Shown here in pieces: positions 14,798-23,328 of a stretch of DNA of 64,000 bases. The stretch lies in contig NZ_CP083590.1 in assembly GCF_020099395.1 (NCBI RefSeq), forward strand, positions 1,736,001-1,800,000. The letters run 5' to 3'. A program made the translations under genes and the position numbers. How positions within the stretch are numbered: position 1 is the stretch's first letter; each line of letters opens with the position of its first letter. The stretch is from Streptomyces mobaraensis. Its GTDB lineage: Bacteria; Actinomycetota; Actinomycetes; Streptomycetales; Streptomycetaceae. Under the pieces are notes generated by a model, which worked only from the letters and a program-made list of their open reading frames with translations, had not been told where the DNA came from and did no database searches.

Positions 14798-16927
14798 ATG
14801 AGCACCACCACCGAACTGTTGAAGGGTGCGGCCGAGCTGTTCCCCGGCGAGGTCGTCACGCAGGCGCACGTGCGCCACTTCGACCTCCCGCTGGGTGCCG
14901 GCACGTTCGCGCTGATCACGCTGGACAACGGCCTGGACCACACCAAGCCGACCACCTTCGGCCCGCAGTCGCTGGCCAACCTCGACGCGGCGATCGACCA
15001 GGTCGAGGCAGAGGCGAAGGCCGGGAAGATCGTCGGCGTCGGTGTCACCGGCAAGCCGTTCATCTTCGCCGTCGGCGCCGACCTCAAGGGCGTCGAGCTG
15101 CTGAAGACCCGTGAGGACGCGCTGGCCATCGGCAAGGGCGGGCATGAGGTCTTCAAGCGGCTGTCGTCGCTCGCGGTGCCCACCTTCGCGTACTACAACG
15201 GCGCGGCCATGGGCGGCGGTGTCGAGGTCGGGCTGCACTGCTCGTACCGGACCGTCTCCAAGGCGATCCCCGCCTTCTCGCTGCCCGAGGTCTTCCTCGG
15301 TCTGCTGCCCGGCTGGGGCGGCTGCGTCCTGCTGCCGAACCTCATCGGCGCGGACCGCGCGGTCTCGGTGATCATCGAGAACTCGCTCAACCAGAACCGG
15401 CAGCTCAAGGGCAAGCAGGTCTTCGAGCTCGGCATCGCCGACGCGATCTTCGAGGGCGCGGACTTCCTGGAGCAGTCGCTGGCCTGGACCGCGGCCGTAC
15501 TCAAGGGCGAGCTCCAGGTCTCCCGCCCCGAGGTGGACCGCGGCGAGGCGTGGGACGCGGCCGTCGAGCGCGGCCGGGCCTTCGCCGACTCCAAGGTGCA
15601 CGGCGCCGCCCCCGCCGCCTACCGCGCGCTGGAGATCATCTCCGCGGCGAAGAACGGCGACCTGCGGCAGGGCTTCGACGCCGAGAGCGAGGCGCTGGCC
15701 GACCTCATCATGGGCGAGGAGCTGCGCAGCGGCATCTACGCCTTCAACCTGGTGCAGAAGCGCGGCAAGCGCCCGGCCGGGGCCCCGGACAAGTCGCTGG
15801 CCCGCCCGGTCACCAAGGTGGGCGTCGTCGGCGCCGGCCTGATGGCCTCGCAGCTGGCGCTGCTGTTCGCCCGCCGCCTGGAGGTGCCGGTCGTCATGAC
15901 CGACATCGACCAGGAGCGCGTCGACAAGGGCGTGAAGTACGTCCACGACCAGATCGACATGCTGCTGCTCAAGGGCCGTGTCAACCAGGACAAGGCCAAC
16001 CGCCTCAAGGCCGCGGTGACGGGCTCCCTCGACAAGGCCGCCGCCTTCGGCGACGCGGACTTCGTCATCGAGGCCGTCTTCGAGGAGATGGGCGTCAAGC
16101 AGCAGGTGTTCGCCGAGGTCGAGGCGGTCGTGCCGGAGCACACCATCCTCGCCACCAACACCTCGTCGCTGTCGGTCAGCGAGATGGCGTCGAAGCTGAA
16201 GCACCCCGAGCGGGTCGTCGGCTTCCACTTCTTCAACCCGGTCGCGGTCCTGCCGCTGCTGGAGATCGTGCGCGGCGAGCGGACCGACGACGCGGCGCTG
16301 GCCACCGCGTTCGGCGTGGCCAAGAAGCTGAAGAAGACCGCGGTGCTGGTGAAGGACGCCCCGGCGTTCGTCGTCAACCGCATCCTGGTCCGCTTCATGG
16401 GCGAGATCCAGAACGTCATCGACGAGGGCACCCCGGTCGCCGTCGCCGAGAAGGCCGTCGAGCCGCTCGGCCTGCCGATGTCGCCGCTGGTGCTGCTGGA
16501 GCTGGTGGGTCCGGCGATCGGTCTGCACGTCTCCGAGACGCTGGCCGGCGCGTTCCCCGACCGCTTCAAGGTCTCCCCCAACCTGGCCGCCGTGGTCAAG
16601 GCGGGCAAGCGCGGCTTCTACGTCCACGACTCCGGCAAGCCGGAGCTGGACCCCGAGGTCGCCGCCCTCCTCCAGCAGGGCGACACCGTCCTGACGGAGG
16701 AGCAGGTGCGGGCGCGTGTCCTGGACGGTGTCGCCCAGGAGATCGGGCTGATGCTGGACGAGGGCGTCGTCGCCGAGGCGCAGGACATCGACCTGTGCCT
16801 GATCACCGGCGCCGGCTGGCCCTTCCACCTGGGCGGCGTCACGCCGTACCTGGACCGTGAGGGCGTCTCCGAGCGCGTCAACGGCAAGCGGTTCCTGGAG
16901 CCGGGCGTCGCGAGCGTCCCGGCGTAA
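14798..16927 (+). CDS. fadB: Enoyl-CoA hydratase / 3-hydroxyacyl-CoA dehydrogenase (FadB type)
   Basis: 709 residues. The N-terminal crotonase domain (about 1-300) has the oxyanion segment VGADLKGVE and the glutamate region LPEVFLGLLPGWGG. The NAD-binding dehydrogenase domain starts at about 345 with VGVVGAGLMASQLALL. VIEAVFEEMGVKQQVF, ATNTSSLSV and GFHFFNPVAVLPLLEIV hold the catalytic Ser/His/Glu/Asn set. The C-terminal dehydrogenase domain ends with WPFHLGGVTPYLD. It hydrates enoyl-CoA and oxidises the 3-hydroxyacyl-CoA, passing product to FadA. It is co-transcribed with fadA and followed by a hairpin. Confidence 0.93.
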   Translation: MSTTTELLKGAAELFPGEVVTQAHVRHFDLPLGAGTFALITLDNGLDHTKPTTFGPQSLANLDAAIDQVEAEAKAGKIVGVGVTGKPFIFAVGADLKGVELLKTREDALAIGKGGHEVFKRLSSLAVPTFAYYNGAAMGGGVEVGLHCSYRTVSKAIPAFSLPEVFLGLLPGWGGCVLLPNLIGADRAVSVIIENSLNQNRQLKGKQVFELGIADAIFEGADFLEQSLAWTAAVLKGELQVSRPEVDRGEAWDAAVERGRAFADSKVHGAAPAAYRALEIISAAKNGDLRQGFDAESEALADLIMGEELRSGIYAFNLVQKRGKRPAGAPDKSLARPVTKVGVVGAGLMASQLALLFARRLEVPVVMTDIDQERVDKGVKYVHDQIDMLLLKGRVNQDKANRLKAAVTGSLDKAAAFGDADFVIEAVFEEMGVKQQVFAEVEAVVPEHTILATNTSSLSVSEMASKLKHPERVVGFHFFNPVAVLPLLEIVRGERTDDAALATAFGVAKKLKKTAVLVKDAPAFVVNRILVRFMGEIQNVIDEGTPVAVAEKAVEPLGLPMSPLVLLELVGPAIGLHVSETLAGAFPDRFKVSPNLAAVVKAGKRGFYVHDSGKPELDPEVAALLQQGDTVLTEEQVRARVLDGVAQEIGLMLDEGVVAEAQDIDLCLITGAGWPFHLGGVTPYLDREGVSERVNGKRFLEPGVASVPA

Positions 16928-16937
16928 TGCCTGGGGT

Positions 16938-16972
16938 GAGGGGCCGCGTGGACACCGTCCGCGCGGCCCCTC
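16938..16972. terminator. Terminator hairpin after fadAB
   Basis: Arms GAGGGGCCGCG (16938-16948) and CGCGGCCCCTC (16962-16972) pair perfectly over a 13-base loop, 11 bases after the fadB stop. Confidence 0.75.
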
Positions 16973-17131
16973 GCCGTCTCCGCGTACCGCCCGTTATTCG
17001 CTGGCCGACGCGTCGCGGGCTCTGTTAGCTTCCGGGTGCGGGGCGGCTCCGAACGTGCTTCCTTCTCCCTTTTCAGACGCCAGTGCGTTCACTTCCCGCC
17101 CCGCACCCTCACGTTGGGAACGCGGAGAGCG

Positions 17132-19762
17132 ATGACGACGACCACCACCACCGGCACCCGGCGGAGCACCGCCGCCGTGCTGCTGTCCCGGCGCGGGGCC
17201 GTCCACCTCCCCGCCCCGGCCGGCAACCCGGCGGAAGGCGGCGCCGAGATTCCCGTCACCCTGCTGGAGACCGACCTGCTGGAGCGCGGGTTCCTGGTCT
17301 CCGCGGACCTCCGCCGGGCCCTGACGCGGCTGGAACCGGCCGTCCTGGCCACCGAAGGACGGGCCCTGCTCCGGGAGACCGACCGCCTGCTGGGCGCGCA
17401 CCGCCCCCACCAGCCGCTGTTCCACGGCTTCCCGCACACGGTCCCCGAGGACACGCTCGCCTTCTACGTCGACCGCGTCCTCGCCCACCTCTTCCAGTCT
17501 CCGCGCCGGCCCTGTGTGCTGTGCGGGACGGAGGGCACCGTCCACGCGGTCGACCCGTGCGCGCACCTGGTGTGCCGGTCCTGCTTCGACGGCGCCGAGT
17601 TCACCGCCTGCCCGGTCTGCCACCGGCGGATCGACGCCGGCGACCCGTTCCTGCTGCCGAAGCCGGCGCGGCCGGAGGCCGGTCCCGGGCGCGCGCTGCC
17701 CGCCCGGCTGCGCGTGCTGTCCCACGGCGGCGGCCCGGACGCCCTGGAGGCGGCCGCCCGCGCCGAACTGACCGCCCTGCTCTCCCGCACCGGCGCGCTG
17801 TCCCCGCAGGACACCGACGACCTCGACGACCTGCTGGCCGGCCGGGACCGCGTCGCGCTCGACTGGCTCCCGAAGGACGTCCCCGGCCGGGAGACCAAGG
17901 CCCGGCTCCTGGCCTGGCTGCTCGCGGACCCCGCCGCGCACCCCGTCACCCTCCCCGCGGCCACGGCCCTGATCACCACCGCGACGGACGTGCTGCGGCT
18001 GCTCGCCGTCCGCTCCGGAGGCGACGCGGGACTGGTCGACGTCCCCCGCTTCACCGCCGTACCCCGCCCGCTGCGGCGCGCCCTGCTGGCCGTCCTGGAC
18101 GGGCTCGACCCGCTGCTGGTGGCCGAGGACCTGCGGCGGCACGCGGCGGTGTGGAAGCGGGCGGCGGAACGGCTGCACCCGTTCGAGCACGCCGACCGGT
18201 ATCCGCGGGCCGCCCTCGCCTTCGCGGACCTGCGCGGCTTCCGGCTCTCCGACGACGCGCTGTCGGCGCGGCTGCGGGCGGTGTACCCGGCGGGTGCCCT
18301 TACGGACGCTCGGGGCGCTCTGGGCGCTCGGGTCGCACTGCCGCGCTGGGCCGGGCTGGTGGAGACGGCGCTGGCCGCCGGGGACGTCGACGCCGCCCTG
18401 CCGCTCCTCGCCCGGCGGCCGGGCGAGCTGCTGCGGCGCCTCGATCATCTGCTGCGCCTCGCCGACGGAGCCGGCGCGTCCGGGGCTTCCGGTGCGTCGG
18501 GCGCGGACCGTACGGACGCCGTCCTCGCGGCGCTCGGGCCCGCCGCGGCCCGGGTGTCCCCGGCGGTCCTGCTGTCGGCGCTCGGCGCGCTGCGCACCCG
18601 GTCGGCGGGCGGGGGCCGGGACCGGAACCGGGTCTTCTTCCCCAAGGGCGGCACCGCCCGGGCGCACATCGTCCCGGACGGGCGCGCGCCCCTGCCCGCG
18701 GCGACGGTCGGCCGCGTGGTCGACGTCCTCACCGGCGAACTCCTGCGCCGCGCCGGCACCCTGCCGCCGGCCGAGGTCGCCGTCGTCGACGCCGCGCTGG
18801 ACGGGGTCGTCGCGCCGTTCACCGAACGCACCGCGTCCCGCGCCCTGGTGACGCTCCCGCGCGGCAGCGAGCTGCCGGTGCCCGAGGGGCGCACGCTGCG
18901 GCTGTTCCTGCACTGGACCGAGAGCGCGGCCTCCGGAAGGACCGACCTGGACCTGTCCACGGCCTTCTTCGACGCCTCCTGGCGGCACGTCGGCACCTGC
19001 GACTACACCAACCTGCGGTTCGGGAAGACCACCGCCGTCCACTCCGGCGACCTCACCAGCGCGCCGCCGCCGGACGGGGCGAGCGAGTTCGTCGACCTGG
19101 ACCTGCGCAAGCTGGCCAAGGCCGGCGTCCGGTACGTCGTCGCCGTCGTCTTCTCCTTCAACAGCGTGCCGTTCGAGGAACTCGCGGAAGGGTTCGCCGG
19201 GCTCATGGTCCGCGACCAACCCGGCGGGCGCGGCCCGGTGTTCGACCCGCGCCAGGTCGAGCAGCGGTTCGACCTCACGGGACGGGCCCATGCGTGCGTG
19301 CCGCTGGTGGTCGATGTGGCGGACCGTACGATGCGGTGGCTGGACGTCGTCAAGGGTGTCACCGGTACGCACCACGCGGTGTATCGGCACGTCGACGACC
19401 TGGCGTTGCTCGGGCGGGGGCTCGTGGAGCTCTTCGGATCCGGGGCGCGGGTGGGGCTCGGGGAGGTCGCGCGGCTGCACGCGGCGGCTCGGGCCCATAC
19501 GGTCGTGGTGCGGTGGGGCGATGGGGCGCGGCTTGCCTATCGGCGGCGGGCCGGGGAGGACGTCGTGCGCTTCGCGCGGCGGATCGGTTCCGCCGATGGG
19601 GATGGGCCGGTCGACGTCCCGGCGCCTGGGCTGGCGTTCCTGTACCGCGGGGATGTGGAACCGGCTCCTGGAGCCGAGGTCTTCGCGCTGCATCCGCGAG
19701 GGTTGGCTGCAGGGGCGGTGCGGCTGGTGGCGGCTGCGGATGTGGTGGCTGCGCTGGGGTGA
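17132..19762 (+). CDS. RING-finger protein with C-terminal TerD-like domain (MXAN_6230/SCO0854-type)
   Basis: 876 residues from the ATG at 17132 (CGGAGAG upstream). A C3HC4 zinc finger has exact RING spacing: Cys128, Cys131, Cys143, His145, Cys148, Cys151, Cys160, Cys163. A long helical Ala/Leu/Arg-rich region follows (about 200-580). Near residues 590-720 a TerD-like beta-sandwich is seen: LRLFLHWTE, TDLDLSTAFFD, CDYTNLRFGK, HSGDLTSAPPPDGASEF and DLRKLAKAGVRYVVAVVFSF. TerD proteins bind calcium in stress and tellurite systems. The family name is recalled. RING proteins are rare in bacteria; ubiquitin-ligase activity is not implied. It stands alone, with repeat copy 3 downstream. Confidence 0.75.
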   Translation: MTTTTTTGTRRSTAAVLLSRRGAVHLPAPAGNPAEGGAEIPVTLLETDLLERGFLVSADLRRALTRLEPAVLATEGRALLRETDRLLGAHRPHQPLFHGFPHTVPEDTLAFYVDRVLAHLFQSPRRPCVLCGTEGTVHAVDPCAHLVCRSCFDGAEFTACPVCHRRIDAGDPFLLPKPARPEAGPGRALPARLRVLSHGGGPDALEAAARAELTALLSRTGALSPQDTDDLDDLLAGRDRVALDWLPKDVPGRETKARLLAWLLADPAAHPVTLPAATALITTATDVLRLLAVRSGGDAGLVDVPRFTAVPRPLRRALLAVLDGLDPLLVAEDLRRHAAVWKRAAERLHPFEHADRYPRAALAFADLRGFRLSDDALSARLRAVYPAGALTDARGALGARVALPRWAGLVETALAAGDVDAALPLLARRPGELLRRLDHLLRLADGAGASGASGASGADRTDAVLAALGPAAARVSPAVLLSALGALRTRSAGGGRDRNRVFFPKGGTARAHIVPDGRAPLPAATVGRVVDVLTGELLRRAGTLPPAEVAVVDAALDGVVAPFTERTASRALVTLPRGSELPVPEGRTLRLFLHWTESAASGRTDLDLSTAFFDASWRHVGTCDYTNLRFGKTTAVHSGDLTSAPPPDGASEFVDLDLRKLAKAGVRYVVAVVFSFNSVPFEELAEGFAGLMVRDQPGGRGPVFDPRQVEQRFDLTGRAHACVPLVVDVADRTMRWLDVVKGVTGTHHAVYRHVDDLALLGRGLVELFGSGARVGLGEVARLHAAARAHTVVVRWGDGARLAYRRRAGEDVVRFARRIGSADGDGPVDVPAPGLAFLYRGDVEPAPGAEVFALHPRGLAAGAVRLVAAADVVAALG

Positions 19763-19777
19763 GGGTGCCCCGGTCCC

Positions 19778-19799
19778 TCCCCCAGAGGGGGGACCCCCA
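19778..19799. repeat. Nested 22-bp module, copy c
   Basis: TCCCCCAGAGGGGG, then GA, then CCCCCA. It lies immediately inside the left terminal repeat of element 3 and before TTTCACCG. Confidence 0.7.
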
Positions 19800-19949
19800 T
19801 TTCACCGTTTCTTGCGGGGGCTGCGCCCCCGCACCCCCGCAGCACCCTGCGGGCGCTGTCCTCAAACGCCGGACGGGCTGACTTGTCAGCCCGTCCGGCG
19901 TTTGAGGACAAGGGGGGTCTGGGGGCTCGCCCCCAGGAATCGGCGAAGG

Positions 19950-19971
19950 TGGGGGTCCCCCCTCTGGGGGA
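19950..19971. repeat. Nested 22-bp module, copy d (reverse orientation)
   Basis: TGGGGG, then TC, then CCCCCTCTGGGGGA, the reverse complement form. It splits GGCGAAGG from GGGACCGGGG, which are joined by only one or two bases in elements 2 and 4. Confidence 0.7.
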
Positions 19972-19999
19972 GGGACCGGGGCACAGCCCGCCGCAGGCG

Positions 20000-21076
20000 T
20001 TACACCCGCACCCAACGCCCCAACGCCAGCCCCGCCTCCTCCTTCTGCCGCGTCACGCACAGCCCACCGTCCGGCGCGAAAGCGGCCAGCACCACCCGCC
20101 CCGCCGCGTCAAGCGCCAGCGCGGGCGCCCCCACGCACGCCTCGCCGGTCTTGGACCAGAAGGCGCCCGCCTTCTCGTCGCCGGTCGGGTAGGCGGCGAC
20201 GGCCGGCAGGCCGGACGCCGTGCGCTGGGCGAGGACCGTGCAGTCGTGGCCGTCGATGGTGGTGCGGAGGGCGGCGACGGGGCCGGTGCCCTCGTCGTCG
20301 GAGGGGCCGAGGGTGACGGGGGTGACGTCGTCCTCGGGGTCGCCGAGGGCGCGGGTGTGGACGCGGAGGGCGGAGTCGGCGGCGTCCCGCCAGAAGTGGC
20401 TGACGCGGCCCTCCCCGGCGTCGAGGGAGGCGGCGGAGCCGGCCAGCGGCTCGGCGGTGATGTTGCGCACCCGCTTCAGCGGCCCGCCGGGCTCCTCCTG
20501 CCGCCAGCTCTGGACGCTGCCGTCGCAGGGGGCGAGGAGTTCGGCGCGCCCGTCCTCGGTGGCCGTCGTGGCGAGGGAGTCGAGGACGTTGCTGCCCTTC
20601 ATGTCCGTCCAGGCGCCCCAGACGCCCTTGGCGTCCTGGCGCCGGCCGCAGACGCCGCCGCCCGCGTTCCGGAGGAAGACCTGCGGGCCGTGCTTGTCCA
20701 CGACGGCGGCGGGGGCGCCGATGCGGGCGGCGCGCTCCTGGTCCTGCCCGTAGGGGGTGCCGATGGAGCGCCAGGGGGTCAGGGCCCGGCCCGGCTGGAA
20801 CTGCGTGGCGTAGACGACGTCCGTCTCGGTGCGGCCGTCGTCCGTCTCCCGGGTGCGGACGCCGAAGAGGTACACGTACCCCTGCGGGGTGCGGCAGAGC
20901 GAGAGGTGGGGCTCCAGGCCGGGGACGGTGATCCGCTCGGGGCCCGTCCAGCCGGGGCCGCCGGGGGCGGTCTCGGTCCAGCGCAGCAGGCCGTTGGCGG
21001 CGGGCGCGTAGGCCGTGAGCCGGCCGTCCTGTCCCCGCAGCAGCCAGCCGGTCGTGGGGGTGGCCGTCCGTGCCAT
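20000..21076 (-). CDS. Predicted beta-propeller protein of unknown function
   Basis: 358 residues without signal peptide or membrane segment. It contains repeated strand-turn patterns about 45-50 residues apart: TGWLLRGQDGRLTAYA, GYVYLFGVRTRETDDGRTE, HGPQVFLRNAGGGVCGRRQD, RAELLAPCDGSVQSW, HFWRDAADSALRVH, PALALDAAGRVVLAAFAPDG. These resemble blades of lectin-like or sialidase-like propellers. No catalytic motif is recognised. The ATG at 21076 is followed by a Thr-rich leader. It converges on the RING-TerD gene with repeat copy 3 between, and is divergent from the NYN-like gene. Confidence 0.6.
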   Translation of the reverse strand: MARTATPTTGWLLRGQDGRLTAYAPAANGLLRWTETAPGGPGWTGPERITVPGLEPHLSLCRTPQGYVYLFGVRTRETDDGRTETDVVYATQFQPGRALTPWRSIGTPYGQDQERAARIGAPAAVVDKHGPQVFLRNAGGGVCGRRQDAKGVWGAWTDMKGSNVLDSLATTATEDGRAELLAPCDGSVQSWRQEEPGGPLKRVRNITAEPLAGSAASLDAGEGRVSHFWRDAADSALRVHTRALGDPEDDVTPVTLGPSDDEGTGPVAALRTTIDGHDCTVLAQRTASGLPAVAAYPTGDEKAGAFWSKTGEACVGAPALALDAAGRVVLAAFAPDGGLCVTRQKEEAGLALGRWVRV

Positions 21077-21211
21077 GACTCGCTGCCAGCCTCTCTCTGC
21101 CCCAATTCCGCGTCGCGCGGAGCCGTTTCACCGGCGATTTCCGACCCCCGACAATAACATTGCGCAGGTGACGGCATTCCGGTTCGCACCCGGCGTGCGA
21201 GCCTGGTGGGT

Positions 21212-21631
21212 ATGAACGCCGGTAGGACAGCCGAAGCGGACGGGCCCGGTCCCCTCCTCGTCGTCGACGCCGCCAACGTCGTGGGCAGTGTCCCCGACGG
21301 CTGGTGGCGGGACCGCCGCGGGGCCACCGAGCGACTGCGCGACGCCCTGGCCGGGTACGCGTCCGGCGGGCTGCCGGACGTCGTCCCGCCGCTGCCCGGC
21401 CCGCTGGACGTCGTCCTGGTGGTGGAGGGCGCGGCGCGCGGGACGGAGCCGGTGCCGGGGGTGCGGGTGGAGGCGGCGGCCGGCAGCGGGGACGACCGGA
21501 TCGTCGAGGTGGTGGCCGGGGAGCGGGCCCGGGGGCGGCGCTGTGTGGTGGCGACCGCCGACCGGGAGCTGCGGGAGCGGGTCGCGGCGCTGGGCGCGGA
21601 GACGGTAGGGCCGCGGACGGTACGGCCCTGA
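21212..21631 (+). CDS. Small NYN/PIN-fold-like protein (YacP-type)
   Basis: 139 residues. LLVVDAANVVGSVPDGWWRD places an Asp and Asn after the first strand, GSGDDRIVEVV gives an acidic pair and VVATADRELRERVAALG another Asp. This is the arrangement of acidic residues of PIN/NYN ribonuclease folds such as YacP. Similar Streptomyces proteins are often named NTP pyrophosphohydrolase, which I do not see support for. GTG at 21206 is an alternative start two codons upstream. Substrate unknown. Confidence 0.6.
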   Translation: MNAGRTAEADGPGPLLVVDAANVVGSVPDGWWRDRRGATERLRDALAGYASGGLPDVVPPLPGPLDVVLVVEGAARGTEPVPGVRVEAAAGSGDDRIVEVVAGERARGRRCVVATADRELRERVAALGAETVGPRTVRP

Positions 21632-21662
21632 CGGGGCCGGCCGCGACCGTACGGCGACGGCC

Positions 21663-23168
21663 TCACCGCCGCGCGTACAGCACCGCCCCCTCCACGCTCC
21701 CCACCCGCGCGTACCCGCTCCGCACGAAGGCCCGCAGCGTGGGCACCCGTGCCACCGCGTAGGGCCGGCCGCGGGAATCGTCCACGACCAGCGCCGGCGG
21801 GCGCGCCCGGAGTTCGCGGCGGAGGACGGGCCAGCCGCCCGGTACGCCGTACGCCTCCCCTACGGCGGAGGCGTCCCGGCCGCCGCTGTAGTTGGTGAGC
21901 AGTCCGGCCGTCAGGAAGCGGCCGGCGGGCGGGCGGCGGGCGAACCAGTACTGCTCGGGGTGCATGCCCCAGATCAGCACCGGGTCGGCGGGTGCGGTCC
22001 GGGCCCGTACCGCGTCGGCGACCCGCAGCGAGTGCGGCAGTTCGGGCGGGGTGACGACGAGTCCGGCGGTCAGGAAGGCGGCGCAGGACAGGGCGCTCAG
22101 CCCGGCGGCCACGCGCCGCGCCGCCTCGGGGAGGGTGTGCAGGGCCGCGGTGGCCAGCAGGGTGAGGGGCGGGATGAGCTGGAGGTAGTAGTGGCCGAAG
22201 AAGTGGAAGCCGGTGGTGACGGCCACCGCCGAGGCGATCAGCCACAGCCACAGCTCGGGCGGCGCGACCCGGCGGCGGGCCAGCAGGAGGAGGCAGACGG
22301 GTGCCAGCAGGCCCGCGCAACTGGTGGTCAGCGTACCGGCGTTGGTGAGGGCGCGGGCGGCCGAGGCGCCGACCGTGCCGTCCACGGAGGCGTAGCTGCC
22401 GGAGCCGGTCACGCACCAGAACAGCAGCCGGGCCGGGCCGCAGAGCCAGGCGACGGCGGCGACGGGCAGGGTGAGGCCGGCCGCGAGGGCGGCCGTGCCG
22501 CGGCGGCCCTGCCCCTGGAGCGGCCGGGCGGTCCAGAGCATGAGCAGGACGGGCGCCAGGACCGCTCCCCCGGTCTGCTTGGTGAGCAGCGCCGCGGCCG
22601 TGGCCAGGCCGGCCCGGCCCCAGCGGCCGCGGTCGGCGCACCACATGGCGGCGGCCGTCCACGGCACGGCGAACACCTCGAAGGTGGCGGCCTGCGCGTC
22701 CTCGGGCTCCAGGCCGATGGAGACCAGCAGGTAGAGCACCCCGGCCGTGCGCCCGGCGCGCTCGCCCCAGCGGCGGCGGGCGAGCGAGGCCAGCAGCACG
22801 GCCGTCACCAGCTGGGCCGCCACGGCGAGGCCCTTGACGGGCAGCAGCGAGCCGTCGCCGAAGGCGCGGAAGCACGCCTCGTACAGCCAGGGCAGCAGGG
22901 GCGGCTTCCGGTCGACGACGGTGCGGTAGAGGACGGCGCCCTGGGCGAGCATCCGGGCCTGGGTGGCGAGGAAGCCCTCGTCCGGGTTCCACAGCGGGCG
23001 GAGGAAGGACGGCAGCCGGGTGGCGAGGGCCAGGGCGGTCAGGGCGGGCAGCAGTCCGCGCCAGAAGGGCAGCCCGCGCCGGGGTCCCGTGGACGGCGGC
23101 TCCGCGCTCGCGCGGGGGCGCGGGACGGCGGCGGGGGCCGGGACGGCGACGTGCTGGACGGCGGGCAT
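21663..23168 (-). CDS. GT-C fold membrane glycosyltransferase (ArnT/PMT-like)
   Basis: 501 residues with about ten hydrophobic segments after a Pro/Ala-rich cytoplasmic leader. The first outside loop has WNPDEGFLATQARML, with the adjacent Asp-Glu typical of polyprenyl-phosphate-dependent GT-C enzymes, and then VVDRKPPLLPWLYE. GFHFFGHYYLQLIPPL is a further conserved loop in this family. It should transfer a sugar from a polyprenyl phosphate on the outer face of the membrane; acceptor unknown. The gene stands between the NYN-like gene (convergent, 31 bases) and the APC permease upstream. Confidence 0.8.
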   Translation of the reverse strand: MPAVQHVAVPAPAAVPRPRASAEPPSTGPRRGLPFWRGLLPALTALALATRLPSFLRPLWNPDEGFLATQARMLAQGAVLYRTVVDRKPPLLPWLYEACFRAFGDGSLLPVKGLAVAAQLVTAVLLASLARRRWGERAGRTAGVLYLLVSIGLEPEDAQAATFEVFAVPWTAAAMWCADRGRWGRAGLATAAALLTKQTGGAVLAPVLLMLWTARPLQGQGRRGTAALAAGLTLPVAAVAWLCGPARLLFWCVTGSGSYASVDGTVGASAARALTNAGTLTTSCAGLLAPVCLLLLARRRVAPPELWLWLIASAVAVTTGFHFFGHYYLQLIPPLTLLATAALHTLPEAARRVAAGLSALSCAAFLTAGLVVTPPELPHSLRVADAVRARTAPADPVLIWGMHPEQYWFARRPPAGRFLTAGLLTNYSGGRDASAVGEAYGVPGGWPVLRRELRARPPALVVDDSRGRPYAVARVPTLRAFVRSGYARVGSVEGAVLYARR

Positions 23169-23328
23169 GCGGCCAACCTAGGGGTCGGTCTGTTCCGGCG
23201 GCGGGTGACATACGGGGCGGTCAGGGAGGAATCAGGGATGGTCCGGAGGCGGAGTCGGGGGCGGGCCGGGCCCGGAGTCGGGGACGGGTCGGGGGAATCC
23301 CCGAGGCCCGGTCCCGGAGGCCGCCCCG

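Larger units (their letters stand above)
19765..19984. repeat. Dispersed palindromic intergenic element, copy 3 (two nested modules)
   Basis: 220 bp between the convergent RING-TerD and propeller genes. Terminal inverted repeats are GTGCCCCGGTCCC (19765-19777) and GGGACCGGGGCAC (19972-19984), perfect over 13 bases. The core at 19860-19907 has 23-base perfect arms. Two 22-bp modules interrupt it, one near each end and in opposite orientation. Confidence 0.85.
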
